DNA of 64,000 nucleotides from Pseudolabrys sp. (GCA_017849615.1 JAFIGS010000012.1:62001-126000), one strand, 5' to 3'; shown: positions 1 to 9,590, counted from the first letter of the stretch. The notes: generated by a model not told the origin, from the sequence alone. A program made the numbers and translations.

Positions 1-347
1 CCGATCCCGCCGAGGATATTGATGGCGATGGCCGAGTCGATCATGTGCTTGGTGACGCCATGAACGAGGGCGTAACCGGCGATGACGGCCGGAATGGCGA
101 AGATGGCGAGCGCGATCAGGCGCAAGGCGGGGTTCTTCGCAAAGCCGAGGACGCCGATCACCAGCACGATAGAGCCGATGGCCGCACCGATGGCCGCAAG
201 GGCGGAAAGCCAGAAGCCCGAGTCGGTCGCATAGACATATTGGAACGCGGTGATGCCCGTCATGACCGGCAGCGCGTAGATCGCGAGATGCCAGGCGATC
301 ACGCAGAAGGTGATGGTGAGCGAGATGGCGAGAAGGATCAGCGTCAT
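1..347 (-). CDS. Membrane protein of the element, C-terminus cut by window edge
   Basis: An uninterrupted minus-strand frame of 115 codons starts with ATG at 347 and runs off the left edge. A strong Shine-Dalgarno (TGGAGG) lies seven bases before the ATG, which fixes the start. The visible protein is very hydrophobic, with about three to four membrane segments (roughly residues 2-24, 45-66, 72-95 and one at the edge) joined by short loops, so it is an inner-membrane protein. No family motif is recognisable. It lies downstream of the element backbone genes on the same strand, 164 bases after the DUF2493 gene, and is probably part of the integrative element. Function unknown. Confidence 0.7.
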   Translation of the reverse strand, partial: MTLILLAISLTITFCVIAWHLAIYALPVMTGITAFQYVYATDSGFWLSALAAIGAAIGSIVLVIGVLGFAKNPALRLIALAIFAIPAVIAGYALVHGVTKHMIDSAIAINILGGI

Positions 348-480
348 GGAAACCTCCAGATAAACGGTTGAGGATCACGACAGGCTGACTTCGGATACGC
401 TCCGCCTGCGACTATGCTGCTTTGCCGGTTCTGCAAGGATGCGTCATCAAAGCCATTTGTCTGCTGCTCCGTCAAGTATT

Positions 481-499
481 GGCGGTTGAAGCAACCGCC
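481..499 (-). terminator. Hairpin after the DUF2493 gene
   Basis: A 7-bp perfect stem (GGCGGTT/AACCGCC) with a 5-base loop begins 13 bases past the DUF2493 stop codon. There is no T-run, so it is at best a weak or Rho-assisted terminator or an mRNA 3' stabiliser. Confidence 0.35.
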
Positions 500-511
500 G
501 AGCGGCGGCGC

Positions 512-1441
512 TTACGCGCCGCCGTGCTTCATGACCGGGATGCCGAGCTTGCGGGCTTTGTCCGCGAGATTGTCCTGAATCCCGGTTCCGGGGAAGTGGA
601 TGACGCCGATCGGCATGGTGTCGAGCATCGCATCGTTGCGTTTGAACGGCGCTGCCTTGGCGTGCTTCGTCCAGTCGGGCTTGAACGCGATCTGCGTGAC
701 CTTGCGGCTGTCAGCCCATTTGGCGGCGATGAGTTCGGCGCCCTTGGGGCTTCCACCATGCAGCAGCACCATGTCGGGGTGCTTGGCGTGAACCTGATCG
801 AGCTTGGCCCAGATCAGGCGATGGTCGTTGCAGTCGAGACCGCCGGTGAAGGCCACCTTCGGGCCGGGCGGCAGGAACACCTCGTTCTCGGCGCGGTTCT
901 TCGCGGCGAGGAAGTCACGGCTGTCGATCATCGCGGCGGTCAGGTTGCGATGGTTGACCATTGAGCCGGTGCGCGGCCGCCAGTTCTTGTGGGAGTGGCG
1001 CTCGAAGTGATCGGCGGCCTGGTCGCGCATCAGCTCGAAGGCGTTGCGCCGTTCGAGAAGGGTCTGACCCTCTGCCGTCAGGCGCTCCAGTTCGACGGAC
1101 TTCACCTCGGAGCCGTCCTGTTCCCTCTGTAGGCGGCGCTGGGCGACTTCGTTATCGTCCAGCTCGCGTTCGATCCGGTCGGTGGCGCGATGGAAGAGGT
1201 TGACCGTGCCCCAGAGCAGTTCGTCGAGGTCGGGTTCGAGGCGGGTGTCGGAGAGCGCCACCACCAGGGCGTCGAAGATGTCGGCGATGCTGCCGGCCAC
1301 GACATTGCCCTCGGGGAGCGGCCGCGGGTCGGGTTCGTCCTCGAAGGGACGGTAGCCGTAGAGCGCCAGTTCCTGGAGGAGATGATCGGTTGGGGACGAT
1401 TCGTGGTGCGGCTCGTAGTCGGTGTCGTGGTGTTCGGTCAT
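512..1441 (-). CDS. DUF2493 (SLOG/YspA-like) protein of integrative elements
   Basis: The protein is 309 residues when started at the ATG at 1441 (MTEHHDTDYE). The open frame extends 96 codons further upstream, but that stretch overlaps hairpins and has an unlike composition. Residues about 190-309 form a DUF2493 domain: a hydrophobic strand ending in a GG turn (VAFTGGLD), then LLHGGSPKGAE and a RNDAML stretch. These are the nucleotide-binding features of the SLOG/YpsA-like Rossmann superfamily. The N-terminal half is charged and probably helical. The gene follows the Toprim, helicase and ParB-like genes, an order I recall from rhizobial ICEs. The domain is thought to bind a nucleotide ligand; its role in the element is not established. 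Confidence 0.8.
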   Translation of the reverse strand: MTEHHDTDYEPHHESSPTDHLLQELALYGYRPFEDEPDPRPLPEGNVVAGSIADIFDALVVALSDTRLEPDLDELLWGTVNLFHRATDRIERELDDNEVAQRRLQREQDGSEVKSVELERLTAEGQTLLERRNAFELMRDQAADHFERHSHKNWRPRTGSMVNHRNLTAAMIDSRDFLAAKNRAENEVFLPPGPKVAFTGGLDCNDHRLIWAKLDQVHAKHPDMVLLHGGSPKGAELIAAKWADSRKVTQIAFKPDWTKHAKAAPFKRNDAMLDTMPIGVIHFPGTGIQDNLADKARKLGIPVMKHGGA

Positions 1442-1522
1442 GGTGGTCTGCCTTCGGCTCGTAGCCGCGCCCATCGCGGCCTTCGTGGCGACGAAAGCCC
1501 ACGGGCGGGACGGGCTGGCAGT

Positions 1523-1540
1523 CCTCGCGCTCTCGCGAGG
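1523..1540 (-). other. Hairpin in the leader of the DUF2493 gene
   Basis: A perfect 7-bp stem, CCTCGCG/CGCGAGG, closes a 4-base loop (AGAG read on the minus strand). It lies about 80 bases upstream of the DUF2493 ATG, within a 319-base gene-free stretch (1442-1760) that otherwise holds only the larger hairpin at 1558-1612. A five-base pair GGGCT/AGCCC may enclose it. The role is unknown; it could be a 5' UTR element. Confidence 0.4.
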
Positions 1541-1557
1541 GCCTTGATGGCAAAGCC

Positions 1558-1612
1558 CGGCTATTTTGTTTCGCGATGCAAAGGCGGCTTTGCCGCCGGC
1601 GGAAAATAGCCG
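1558..1612 (-). terminator. Nested inverted repeat between Toprim and DUF2493 genes
   Basis: A perfect 10-bp outer repeat (CGGCTATTTT at 1558-1567, AAAATAGCCG at 1603-1612) encloses a 6-bp hairpin (GGCGGC-TTT-GCCGCC, 1583-1597). It lies about 150 bases past the Toprim gene stop. A/T tracts sit on the outer arms, so it could stop transcription in either direction, but it is not a canonical stem-plus-U-run. Confidence 0.45.
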
Positions 1613-1760
1613 AGGCGCCGCCATTGCCCGCCTGGCCAGTTTGTGGGCCGATCGCCCCCTCAGAAGGCCGTGGGTGTGGCCTCTCCGTGCCGGAGGTAGA
1701 TCGCCGTGGGCGAACCGGCCCCGCGACACCGCGTTGCCGCCGCCACCTGTGCGTGACAGA

Positions 1761-2822
1761 TCAGGCCGCCAGAGACATGAAGCGGGCTATGTCCTGCGAG
1801 GCGACCTGATCCCGCAATCTCGCCGCCAATGCGTCGTGGCCGAGAAGCCTGAGATCTTCATTGAAGTCGCCCAGCCTTGGCGTGAGCACGACCGTTTCGA
1901 TCCCGGCCCCGCTCGCACGCTCGACCAGGGTCGCCATCGCCCTGTCACCGGCCGGATCGTTGTCGCGGGCGATATAGAGGCGTCGCAGCGTCGGCGGGAA
2001 CAGGATGGCGCTGAGATGGGCCGCCGACAGCGCCGCCATGGATGGCATCATGGGCAGAACCGAGCGGACGGACAGCACCGTTTCGATACCTTCGCCGGCC
2101 GTCGCCACCTCTGAGCCCATGCCGAACCGGACGGCGCTCCCCAGGAGATCACCCATCGCACGCCGGGGCGTCTCGATTGGCGCACGGCCAAGACGCGCCT
2201 CGCTGAAGCCGTCGGGATCGAGCCAGGTGCGGTGTGCGCCCGTCATGGTGCCGGCGGGGTCGGTGACGGCAGCGATCATTGCCGGCCATGTCTCGGTCGG
2301 TGCGTTCTCGTCGGCCCGATAGTAGCAGCGTGGATGGAAGCGCATGCTTGCGGTTTCGTGCAAAGCCGTAATGGCGCGATTCCGCAAATACGTTTCCACG
2401 AGCGTCTGCCCGATGGGCTTCGCCATGGCAAAGAGCCGCCGTGACGCTTCTGGCGATCCTGTCGGCACGGATACCGGTCGCCAGTCGCGATCACCGGGTT
2501 CGGGTTCAGGATGCGGTAAAGCCAGGAAGGTCCGGGCCTCGTCGGCAATTTCCTTGAAGTCGACCAGCCCGCAGCTCTTGCGGATGACGTCGAGAAGATC
2601 GCCATGTTCGCCGGTCGCGGAATCCTGCCACTTGCCGGCTGCGCCCTTGCCGGTTTCCGGGCCGACCAGCCGCACGAACATCGAGCGGCCCGGCGCGTTG
2701 CGGACATCGCCGACCTGCCAATAGCGTCCGGCGCGATGGCCGGACGACAGATAATGACGGCAAACCGCCTCGGCGTGTCGGCCGAGACGGATTGCGAGTT
2801 CGCCAGCGTCGAGGCGAGCCAT
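1761..2822 (-). CDS. Toprim-domain protein (primase-like) of integrative elements
   Basis: The protein has 353 residues. Its C-terminal half is a Toprim fold: a glutamate in AGEGIET (E244) and a DxD in ARDNDPAGD (D287, D289), the metal-binding residues shared by primases, topoisomerases and OLD nucleases. The N-terminal region (residues 1-105) has a CxxH-like start (CRHYL, residue 21) and a segment resembling the primase N-terminal module of element-borne Toprim proteins. The ATG follows the helicase stop codon directly (TAAATG), so the two genes are almost certainly co-translated. The likely role is primase or DNA processing during element replication or transfer. Domain assignment is firm, the exact function is not. 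Confidence 0.8.
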   Translation of the reverse strand: MARLDAGELAIRLGRHAEAVCRHYLSSGHRAGRYWQVGDVRNAPGRSMFVRLVGPETGKGAAGKWQDSATGEHGDLLDVIRKSCGLVDFKEIADEARTFLALPHPEPEPGDRDWRPVSVPTGSPEASRRLFAMAKPIGQTLVETYLRNRAITALHETASMRFHPRCYYRADENAPTETWPAMIAAVTDPAGTMTGAHRTWLDPDGFSEARLGRAPIETPRRAMGDLLGSAVRFGMGSEVATAGEGIETVLSVRSVLPMMPSMAALSAAHLSAILFPPTLRRLYIARDNDPAGDRAMATLVERASGAGIETVVLTPRLGDFNEDLRLLGHDALAARLRDQVASQDIARFMSLAA

Positions 2823-5800
2823 TTATGCCGCCTCCCGTTCGCCGATGCACTCGACCGGCCAGCGTTCGAGCAGCTTTGCGAGCACGACCGGCCCGTTGGC
2901 GTCGACCGGCACGAACATGCGCAGCTTCCACGAGATGATTTCGTGGAAGAGGCCATAGGCCGAAAGCCGCTCGCGCATCGTGTCGGTGAAGCCGGAGAGT
3001 TCGATGCGGTTCGCGCCCATGACGCGAGCGCGCCGAAGCTGAAGGCCCTCGACGAGATCGAGGATCGTGCGACCGTCCGTCAGCGCCATGAAGGCGTCAT
3101 CGGGCGTGAGCGCGGTCGTGACGGTCGTGGTCGCGTTCGCGGCCCAGGCCGGAGAGACCTTGCGGCCGATGATGCGTTCGCCGTCGTCGGTCTGGAGGCG
3201 ATAGACCCGCGTCGATTCGTTTGGCAGGCGCTTCCAGATCGGGAGCAACAAGCCGGTAACGACGTGGATCGTTCTGTCGGCAAACTCCGGCACCTCAGCG
3301 ATCTCGGCGTTCCAGGCGGCAGCGAACGCATCGTGATCGGCTTCGATCCAGTGGGTTTCGCCCATGGCGTTGAGAGGAATGTTATGGCCTTCCATGGGGC
3401 GCAGCAGCCGCACGCGCCGCTCGATCTCGCCATCGTCGAGCATGATGCTGGTGGTCGGCACCTGCACGGCGGCACGGCCCGAACGCTCGTTGATGAGGAG
3501 TTTCGCGCGGCGGTCATCGAGATGGCCGAGGGCCGCGTCCAGCGTCAGCGGACGATTGCGCTCGCGCTGGGTGATGGTGAGCAGCCGGGTTTCCGTGCCG
3601 GTGCCGGGATGGACATAGATGGTCTTGCGGTCGGTAACGATGAACCGCTCGGCGGTCAGCGTCTCCAACCCGGCGTCATAAGTGCCGCTGGCGATAGCGC
3701 CCTCGATGCGCGCCGTCAGCAATTGCTCGAAAGCGGTGAAGAGGACGCCCTGAAGCTCGATGGTCAGCGCCAGCAACCGATTGAGGAAGGTGGTGATCGG
3801 CGGCAGGTCATCCTTGATGCCGGTCGAGTCCATCAGCTTCAGGCCGGTGGCGGACTCAAAGCGGTCGAGCGAGCAGCCCTCGACCTTGCCGCGCACCAGC
3901 AGCATGTAGAGCTGGCGCAGCGCATCGCGCGCATAGGGGCTTTCCAGATTGTCCTCGGGGCGGAACAGACCTTGCCCGCCGGTCTGGCGCTGGCCCCGCG
4001 TGATCGCGCCGAGCGTGTCGAGGCGGCGGGCGATCGTCGACAGGAAACGCTTCTCGGCCTTCACGTCCGTCGCAATCGGCCGGAATAGCGGCGGCTGCGC
4101 CTGGTTGGTCCTGTGGGTGCGGCCGAGGCCCTGAATCGCCGCGTCCGCTTTCCAACCGGGTTCGAGGAGGTAATGGACGCGCAACCGCGTATTCCGCGCC
4201 GAGAGTTCGGCGTGGTAGCTGCGCCCGGTCCCGCCCGCGTCCGAGAAGATCAGGACACGCTTGGCGTCGTCCATGAACGCTTGCGTCTCGGCGAGATTGG
4301 CGGAGGCGGCGCGGTTCTCGACGACAAGGCGGTCAATGCCGCCCGGACTGCACTTTCTGACAATCCGGCGCGAGCGGCCCGTTACTTCGGCCACCATCTC
4401 CGTCCCGAAATGCTGGACGATCTGATCGAGCGCGCCGGGGACCGGCGGCAGGCTCGCCAGCTTCTCGATCAGCGCGGTGCGGCGGGCGACCGCCTCCCGA
4501 CTTTCAACGGGCTGGCCATCGCGCATGACCGGGCGCGAGGACATATTGCCGTCGGCATCGGTGAACGGCTCGTAGAGCTGCACCGGGAAGCTGGTTTCGA
4601 GATAGGACAGGACATATTCGCGCGGCGTGATGTCCATCCGCACGTCGTTCCATTCCTCGGTCGGCAGATCGGCAAGGCGGCGTTCCATCAGCGCCTCGCC
4701 GGTCGAGACGATCTGGATCACGGCGGCATGGCCTTCGTTGAGATCGCGGGTGATCGACCGGATCAGGTTTGGCGTTTTCATGCTGGTGAGCAGATGGCCG
4801 AAGAAACGCTGCTTGGCGGACTCGAAGGCCGAGCGAGCGGCGGACTTCGCCTGCCTGTTCAGCGTGCCGGTCGATCCGGTGATGTTGGCGGCCTCCATCG
4901 CCGCGTCGAGATTGTTATGGATGATGGCGAAGGCACCGGCATAGGCGTCGTAGATGCGGGTTTGCTCGGGCGTCAGCGCGTGCTCGACCAGCTCGTATTC
5001 CACGCCGTCCAAGGAGAGAGAGCGGGCGGTGTAGAGGCCGAGCGCCCGCAGGTCGCGGGCCAGCACTTCCATCGCCGCGACGCCGCCCATTTCGATGGCT
5101 TCCACGAACTCGGCCCTGGTCGAGAACGGGAAATCCTCGCCGCCCCAGAGGCCGAGCCGCTGCGCATAGGCGAGATTGTGAACGCTGGTGGCGCCGGTCG
5201 CGGAGACATAGTTGACGCGGGCGTTCGGAAGCGCGTGCTGGAGACGAAGCCCGGCACGTCCCTGTTGGGACGCGGCCACGTCACCCCGTTCACCTTTACC
5301 GCCAGCGGCGTTTTGCATCGCGTGCGCCTCGTCGAAAATGATGGCTCCATCGAAATCGGAACCCAACCATTCAACGATCTGTTTGACGCGCGAAAGCTTT
5401 TCGCCGCGATCATCGGATCGTAGCGTAGAATAGGTGGTAAATAGGACGCCTTCGGGCAGCGTGATCGGCTTGCCTTGCGGGAACCGCGACAGCGGCGAGA
5501 CCAGCAGGCGCTCCATACCGAGCGCGGACCAATCGCGTTGCGCGTCCTCCAGGAGCTTGTCGGATTTGGAGATCCAGACCGCCTTGCGGCGTCCCTGCAT
5601 CCAGTTGTCGAGGATGATCGCGGCGGACTGGCGGCCCTTGCCGACGCCGGTGCCGTCGCCGATAAAGAAGCCGCGCCGGAAGCGCACGGCTTTCTCGGCA
5701 TCGTCACGCGCGGCGGTGACGAGATCGAAGGTCTCGTCCACCGTCCATGCGCCAGCCAGATAGTCCGAATGGGCTTCGCCGGCGTAGATCAGCGTTTCGA

Positions 5801-7160
5801 GCTGGGCGTCGGACAGAAGCTCGCGGATGTTGGCGGGGAGATGCGGGCGATAGCTGGGCCTGGGCGGCGCGACGGACGCCATCGCCGCCGACTGCACCAG
5901 CTTGGTCGGATGAGCCTGAGACCCGGAAATACGGATCGCCTGCAATCCGTATTCCTCATAGATGCTGTCCGACAGACGGCCATGGTCCTCGGCCCCGGCC
6001 TCGATGATCTCATAGTCGAGCGCAACGCCTTCGGGCTCGGCCATTGATGCGGCGGGCGCGGCCTTCGCGGCGCGGTTGAGATAGCCGCGCACGCTGCGCG
6101 CGGCGGCAGGCGCAGCAGCCGGAACGATGACGGACGGATCGACCGGAAGGCGCGGCGGCAGATGCGCGCCGATCCACGTCATGAGCGTCGCGGCATCCGG
6201 CGCGGTCCCCGGCGAGGACGGGAAGACCGCAGGATCGTCGGCGGGCAGCTTGTCGATGACGGTCAGCCGCGTTGGGAAGGTCGTGCCATGCTTGGCATAG
6301 ACGCTGCCGTCGATCGCGGCGGAGAACACGACGCGGCCGCGCTCCTGCAAGCGGGTGAAGGCCGAGGACCAGGCCGGGGATTCCGGGTCGAAGTTCGCGC
6401 CAGTGATCGTGACGAGCCGGCCACCTGGAGCCAGTCGCGCCAGCGCGGAGGCGACATGGCGGAAGGCGGCATCGGCCACGCGGCCCTCGACATGGACCAT
6501 GGCCGAGAACGGCGGGTTCATCAGCACGACCGACGGGACAGCGGCGGCGTCGAGATGATCGTCGATCTGCGCCGCGTCGAAGCGGGTGACGGGAATGGCC
6601 GGAAAGAGAGAGGAGAGAAGCGAGGCGCGCGTGTCGGCCAGCTCGTTCAGCACGAGCGAGCCACCAGCAATCTCGGCGAGGATCGCCAGAAGCCCGGTCC
6701 CGGCTGAAGGCTCCAGAACACGGTCGGCAGCCGTGATCGCGGCTGCGGCGACGGCGACATGGCCGAGCGGGATCGGCGTCGAGAATTGCTGAAGCGCCTG
6801 GCTCTCCTGCGAGCGGCGGGTATGCGCCGGTAGAAGCCCGGCGATCTTGCCGAGCAGCGGCAGAGCGGCAGCCGGAGACCCGGCTTTGCGGAAAAGCGCC
6901 TTTCCGTATTTGCGCAGGAACAGGACGGTTGCGACCTCGCACGCCTCATAGGCGGTTTTCCAGTCCCAGAGGCCGGTAGCGTCGGAACCGCCGAAGGCCG
7001 TTTCCATCGCGCTGCGCAGGACAACGGCATCGACCCGCGCGCCGCGTTCGAGATGCGGCAGGATCAGGAGGGCGGCGGCATGGGCAGCGGCAGCATTATC
7101 GCCGGACGCAGCGAGCGGCGTCGCCGGCAGCGTATCGGCCAGGGGAAGGTGAGCGTTCAT
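2823..7160 (-). CDS. Methyltransferase-strawberry notch type DEAD-box helicase fusion
   Basis: This is the largest element gene, 1,445 residues from the ATG at 7160, with GAGGA nine bases upstream; the open frame continues 47 codons further but lacks a ribosome site. The N-terminal third has an N6-adenine methyltransferase-like fold: EPSAGTG (residues 150-156) and NPPF (215-218). A superfamily 2 helicase follows, with Walker A GDGTGVGKGR (501-510), DEAH (610-613) and a helicase C-terminal region containing FSDAGGTGRSY and GLGRTHRTNQ. Bacterial strawberry-notch-like proteins of this size are common on ICEs and conjugative plasmids and are suspected to protect or process incoming DNA. It is translationally coupled to the Toprim gene. 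Whether the methyltransferase half is active is unknown. Confidence 0.85.
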   Translation of the reverse strand: MNAHLPLADTLPATPLAASGDNAAAAHAAALLILPHLERGARVDAVVLRSAMETAFGGSDATGLWDWKTAYEACEVATVLFLRKYGKALFRKAGSPAAALPLLGKIAGLLPAHTRRSQESQALQQFSTPIPLGHVAVAAAAITAADRVLEPSAGTGLLAILAEIAGGSLVLNELADTRASLLSSLFPAIPVTRFDAAQIDDHLDAAAVPSVVLMNPPFSAMVHVEGRVADAAFRHVASALARLAPGGRLVTITGANFDPESPAWSSAFTRLQERGRVVFSAAIDGSVYAKHGTTFPTRLTVIDKLPADDPAVFPSSPGTAPDAATLMTWIGAHLPPRLPVDPSVIVPAAAPAAARSVRGYLNRAAKAAPAASMAEPEGVALDYEIIEAGAEDHGRLSDSIYEEYGLQAIRISGSQAHPTKLVQSAAMASVAPPRPSYRPHLPANIRELLSDAQLETLIYAGEAHSDYLAGAWTVDETFDLVTAARDDAEKAVRFRRGFFIGDGTGVGKGRQSAAIILDNWMQGRRKAVWISKSDKLLEDAQRDWSALGMERLLVSPLSRFPQGKPITLPEGVLFTTYSTLRSDDRGEKLSRVKQIVEWLGSDFDGAIIFDEAHAMQNAAGGKGERGDVAASQQGRAGLRLQHALPNARVNYVSATGATSVHNLAYAQRLGLWGGEDFPFSTRAEFVEAIEMGGVAAMEVLARDLRALGLYTARSLSLDGVEYELVEHALTPEQTRIYDAYAGAFAIIHNNLDAAMEAANITGSTGTLNRQAKSAARSAFESAKQRFFGHLLTSMKTPNLIRSITRDLNEGHAAVIQIVSTGEALMERRLADLPTEEWNDVRMDITPREYVLSYLETSFPVQLYEPFTDADGNMSSRPVMRDGQPVESREAVARRTALIEKLASLPPVPGALDQIVQHFGTEMVAEVTGRSRRIVRKCSPGGIDRLVVENRAASANLAETQAFMDDAKRVLIFSDAGGTGRSYHAELSARNTRLRVHYLLEPGWKADAAIQGLGRTHRTNQAQPPLFRPIATDVKAEKRFLSTIARRLDTLGAITRGQRQTGGQGLFRPEDNLESPYARDALRQLYMLLVRGKVEGCSLDRFESATGLKLMDSTGIKDDLPPITTFLNRLLALTIELQGVLFTAFEQLLTARIEGAIASGTYDAGLETLTAERFIVTDRKTIYVHPGTGTETRLLTITQRERNRPLTLDAALGHLDDRRAKLLINERSGRAAVQVPTTSIMLDDGEIERRVRLLRPMEGHNIPLNAMGETHWIEADHDAFAAAWNAEIAEVPEFADRTIHVVTGLLLPIWKRLPNESTRVYRLQTDDGERIIGRKVSPAWAANATTTVTTALTPDDAFMALTDGRTILDLVEGLQLRRARVMGANRIELSGFTDTMRERLSAYGLFHEIISWKLRMFVPVDANGPVVLAKLLERWPVECIGEREAA

Positions 7161-7260
7161 CGGGAAGTCCTCGGGAGAGCGGAAACGGGCAAGCCCGCCG
7201 GCGCTCTCTCTCGGACCGGACGGGCTCAAACCCGTCCCGGCCGCTCTCTGCCTCTCATCA
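7161..7260 (-). promoter_or_regulatory. Structured leader of the helicase gene
   Basis: On the minus strand the roughly 100 bases before the helicase ATG contain two hairpins. One has a 7-bp stem GGACGGG/CCCGTCC around a TTTGAG loop. The second has GAGAGCG/CGCTCTC arms around an inner CGGG-CTTG-CCCG hairpin. The GACGGGTT and CGAGAGAGAG words are shared with the parB leader, but the architecture differs. It is probably the helicase mRNA 5' UTR. Confidence 0.45.
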
Positions 7261-7285
7261 CCTGCGGATGGCGGCTGCGGCCAAA

Positions 7286-7318
7286 TGAAAATGCGCCCCA
7301 CCAGATGGCGGAGCGCAT
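7286..7318 (-). terminator. Intrinsic terminator of the ars operon
   Basis: Read on the minus strand, a 12-bp stem (ten Watson-Crick pairs, two G-U pairs) with a 4-base loop is followed by TTTTC. It lies about 60 bases after the arsH stop. Its 3' arm and U-tract (GGTGGGGCGCATTTT) are identical to those of the terminator behind the parB-like gene at 10568-10602. Confidence 0.75.
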
Positions 7319-7378
7319 GTGTCGTTCAGTAGATTACCGCGAATGTGTCGACAGCCTCGAAGGCTGCCGACAAGCGGA

Positions 7379-8092
7379 TCAAGTGGCCGCCGACAGGTTC
7401 ACCCGTCGCATCAGAGCCTCGCCGCTTTCCTTGCGCTCGGAATAGCGGTCCGTGAGATAAGAGGAGACATCGCGGGTCAGCAGCGTGAACTTGACCAGCT
7501 CCTCCATCACGTCGACCACCCGGTCATAGTAGGAAGACGGCTTCATGCGGCCCGCTTCATCAAACTCCTGAAACGCCTTGGCGACGGAGGACTGGTTCGG
7601 GATCGTCACCATCCGCATCCAACGACCGAGCACCCGCATCTGATTGACGGCGTTGAAGCTCTGCGAGCCGCCCGACACCTGCATGACGGCGAGCGTCCGG
7701 CCTTGTGTCGGCCGCACGGCGCCGACCGACAGGGGTATCCAGTCGATCTGCGCTTTCATCACCGCGCTCATAGCGCCGTGCCGCTCCGGGCTCGTCCATA
7801 CCTGGCCTTCCGACCAGAGCGACAATTCCCGTAGCTCCTGCACCTTCGGATGATTGGCTTTCGCCCCATCCGGCAATGGCAGGTCCGTCGGATCGAAGAT
7901 GCGTGTCTCCGCTCCGAAGTGGTTGAGCAGCCGCTCGGCCTCCTGGGTCAGAAAGCGGCTGTAGGAGCGTTCTCGCAGCGAGCCGTAGAGCAGCAGAATG
8001 CGAGGCGGATGGGTCGAAGGCGTTGCGCGCAGTCGCTCGATACTCGGCACGTCGATGCAGTCGCCATCGACATTGGGCAAACTACGCAGCAT
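7379..8092 (-). CDS. arsH: ArsH NADPH-dependent FMN reductase, organoarsenical oxidase
   Basis: The protein has 237 residues, the usual length for ArsH. The flavodoxin-like fold begins at about residue 31, with the FMN phosphate loop [10 protein letters not shown] (37-46) followed by the conserved [18 protein letters not shown] region and an [14 protein letters not shown] loop. ArsH oxidises trivalent methylated and aromatic arsenicals to less toxic pentavalent forms using NADPH. It is the last gene of the ars operon; its ATG overlaps the ACR3 stop codon by one base (TGATG), so translation is coupled. A terminator follows 60 bases downstream. Confidence 0.93.
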   Translation of the reverse strand: MLRSLPNVDGDCIDVPSIERLRATPSTHPPRILLLYGSLRERSYSRFLTQEAERLLNHFGAETRIFDPTDLPLPDGAKANHPKVQELRELSLWSEGQVWTSPERHGAMSAVMKAQIDWIPLSVGAVRPTQGRTLAVMQVSGGSQSFNAVNQMRVLGRWMRMVTIPNQSSVAKAFQEFDEAGRMKPSSYYDRVVDVMEELVKFTLLTRDVSSYLTDRYSERKESGEALMRRVNLSAAT

Positions 8093-9147
8093 CAGCGACT
8101 TGCCTCCGTGACGGACACCGGCTTGCCGCTGCCCTCATACCAACCCTTGGAGCGGTTCACGATCCACACGACCGAGAGCATGACCGGCACCTCGATCAGT
8201 ACGCCGACGACGGTGGCGAGCGCCGCGCCGGAATGAAAGCCGAACAGGCTGATGGCGGCGGCAACGGCCAGCTCGAAGAAGTTGGACGCGCCGATCAGGG
8301 CGGAGGGGCCGGCAACGCAATGCTGTTCCCCCGAGATCCGATTAAGCAGATAGGCAAGGCCCGAGTTGAAATAGACCTGGATCAGTATCGGCACGGCGAG
8401 CAACGCGATGACCATCGGCTGCGCGATGATCTGTTCGCCCTGAAAGCCGAACAACAGCACCAGCGTCGCCAGCAGCGCAACCAATGACACCGGCCCGAGT
8501 TTGGCAAGGAGCTGGTCGAGCGCGGTTTGTCCGCCGCCCGCTAGGAAGCGGCGGCGCACGATCTGGGCGACGATCACTGGGATGACGATATAGAGCACAA
8601 CCGACAGCAGCAGCGTGCCCCATGGCACGGTGATCGCCGACAGGCCGAGCAGCAGCCCGACGATCGGCGCGAAGGCCACCACCATGATCGCATCGTTGAG
8701 CGCGACTTGGCTCAAGGTGAAATGCGGCTCGCCTTTGGTCAGGTTGGACCAGACGAACACCATCGCGGTGCAAGGAGCCGCGGCGAGGATGATGAGGCCG
8801 GCTATATAGCTGTCTATCTGGCCGGCGGGCAGCAGCGGCCGGAACAGCCAGCCGATGAACAGCCAGCCGAGCAAGGCCATGGAAAACGGCTTCACCGCCC
8901 AATTGACAAACAGCGTCACGCCGATGCCGCGCCAGTGACGGCCGACTTCGCCGAGCGCGGTGAAGTCGATCTTCAAGAGCATCGGAATGACCATCAGCCA
9001 GATCAGCACAGCAACCGGCAGATTGACCTTGGCGATTTCCGCCGCGCCGATGGCCTGAAATACCCCAGGCATGACGTGGCCGAGTGCGATGCCGGCGATG
9101 ATGCAGAGCGCGACCCAAAGGGTGAGATAGCGTTCAAATGTGGACAT
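8092..9147 (-). CDS. arsB: ACR3-family arsenite efflux permease
   Basis: This 351-residue membrane protein has about ten transmembrane segments and the ACR3 signature [15 protein letters not shown], whose cysteine is needed for arsenite transport. The [11 protein letters not shown] stretch of the fifth to sixth helices is also typical. ACR3 carriers export As(III) across the inner membrane using the proton-motive force. The start has a good ribosome site (GAGGA). It sits between the glutaredoxin-type arsC (9-base gap) and arsH (one-base overlap). The symbol arsB is used as in many ars annotations; the protein is of the ACR3, not the E. coli ArsB, family. Confidence 0.93.
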   Translation of the reverse strand: MSTFERYLTLWVALCIIAGIALGHVMPGVFQAIGAAEIAKVNLPVAVLIWLMVIPMLLKIDFTALGEVGRHWRGIGVTLFVNWAVKPFSMALLGWLFIGWLFRPLLPAGQIDSYIAGLIILAAAPCTAMVFVWSNLTKGEPHFTLSQVALNDAIMVVAFAPIVGLLLGLSAITVPWGTLLLSVVLYIVIPVIVAQIVRRRFLAGGGQTALDQLLAKLGPVSLVALLATLVLLFGFQGEQIIAQPMVIALLAVPILIQVYFNSGLAYLLNRISGEQHCVAGPSALIGASNFFELAVAAAISLFGFHSGAALATVVGVLIEVPVMLSVVWIVNRSKGWYEGSGKPVSVTEASR

Positions 9148-9156
9148 GGATTTTCC

Positions 9157-9582
9157 TCACGCCGTCGCCACGCGGCGGCCGTGCTCGTCCACCACACGCT
9201 CACCATCCTCTTTGATGAACTCGCCCTGTTGCGGCGGCAGCAGGTCGAGAACGTCTTCCGATGGGCGGCAAAGCCGAACGCCCTTCGGGCTGACGACGAT
9301 GGGCCGGTTGATGAGGATCGGATGCGCCATCATGGCGTCGAGGAGCTGGTCGTCGGTCAATGTCGCATTGCCAAGACCAAGCTCTGCATAGGGCGTGCCT
9401 TTCTCTCGCAGCAGGGCGCGAACGGAGATGCCCATGCGCCGGACGAGCTGCGTCACCATCGTCCGTGACGGTGGCGTCTTCAGATATTCGACGACATGCG
9501 GCTCGACGCCGGCATTGAGGATCATCGCCAGCGTGTTGCGCGACGTGCCGCAATCGGGGTTGTGGTAGATGATAACGTCCAT
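9157..9582 (-). CDS. arsC: Glutaredoxin-dependent arsenate reductase
   Basis: The protein has 141 residues from the ATG at 9582, which has an AGGTGGGG ribosome site; upstream codons overlap the preceding gene and are not coding. The N-terminus IIYHNPDCGTSRNTL carries the catalytic cysteine of the E. coli R773-type ArsC (thioredoxin fold). The HPILINRPIVVSPKGVRLCRP stretch carries the arsenate-binding arginines. It reduces arsenate to arsenite with glutathione and glutaredoxin, feeding the ACR3 pump encoded next to it. It follows the phosphatase-type reductase by eight bases. Confidence 0.93.
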   Translation of the reverse strand: MDVIIYHNPDCGTSRNTLAMILNAGVEPHVVEYLKTPPSRTMVTQLVRRMGISVRALLREKGTPYAELGLGNATLTDDQLLDAMMAHPILINRPIVVSPKGVRLCRPSEDVLDLLPPQQGEFIKEDGERVVDEHGRRVATA

Positions 9583-9590
9583 GCCCCACC

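Noticed and set aside
2604-5423. Two long plus-strand frames opposite the helicase gene
   Set aside because: Both are shadows of the 1,445-residue helicase fusion and show no motif.
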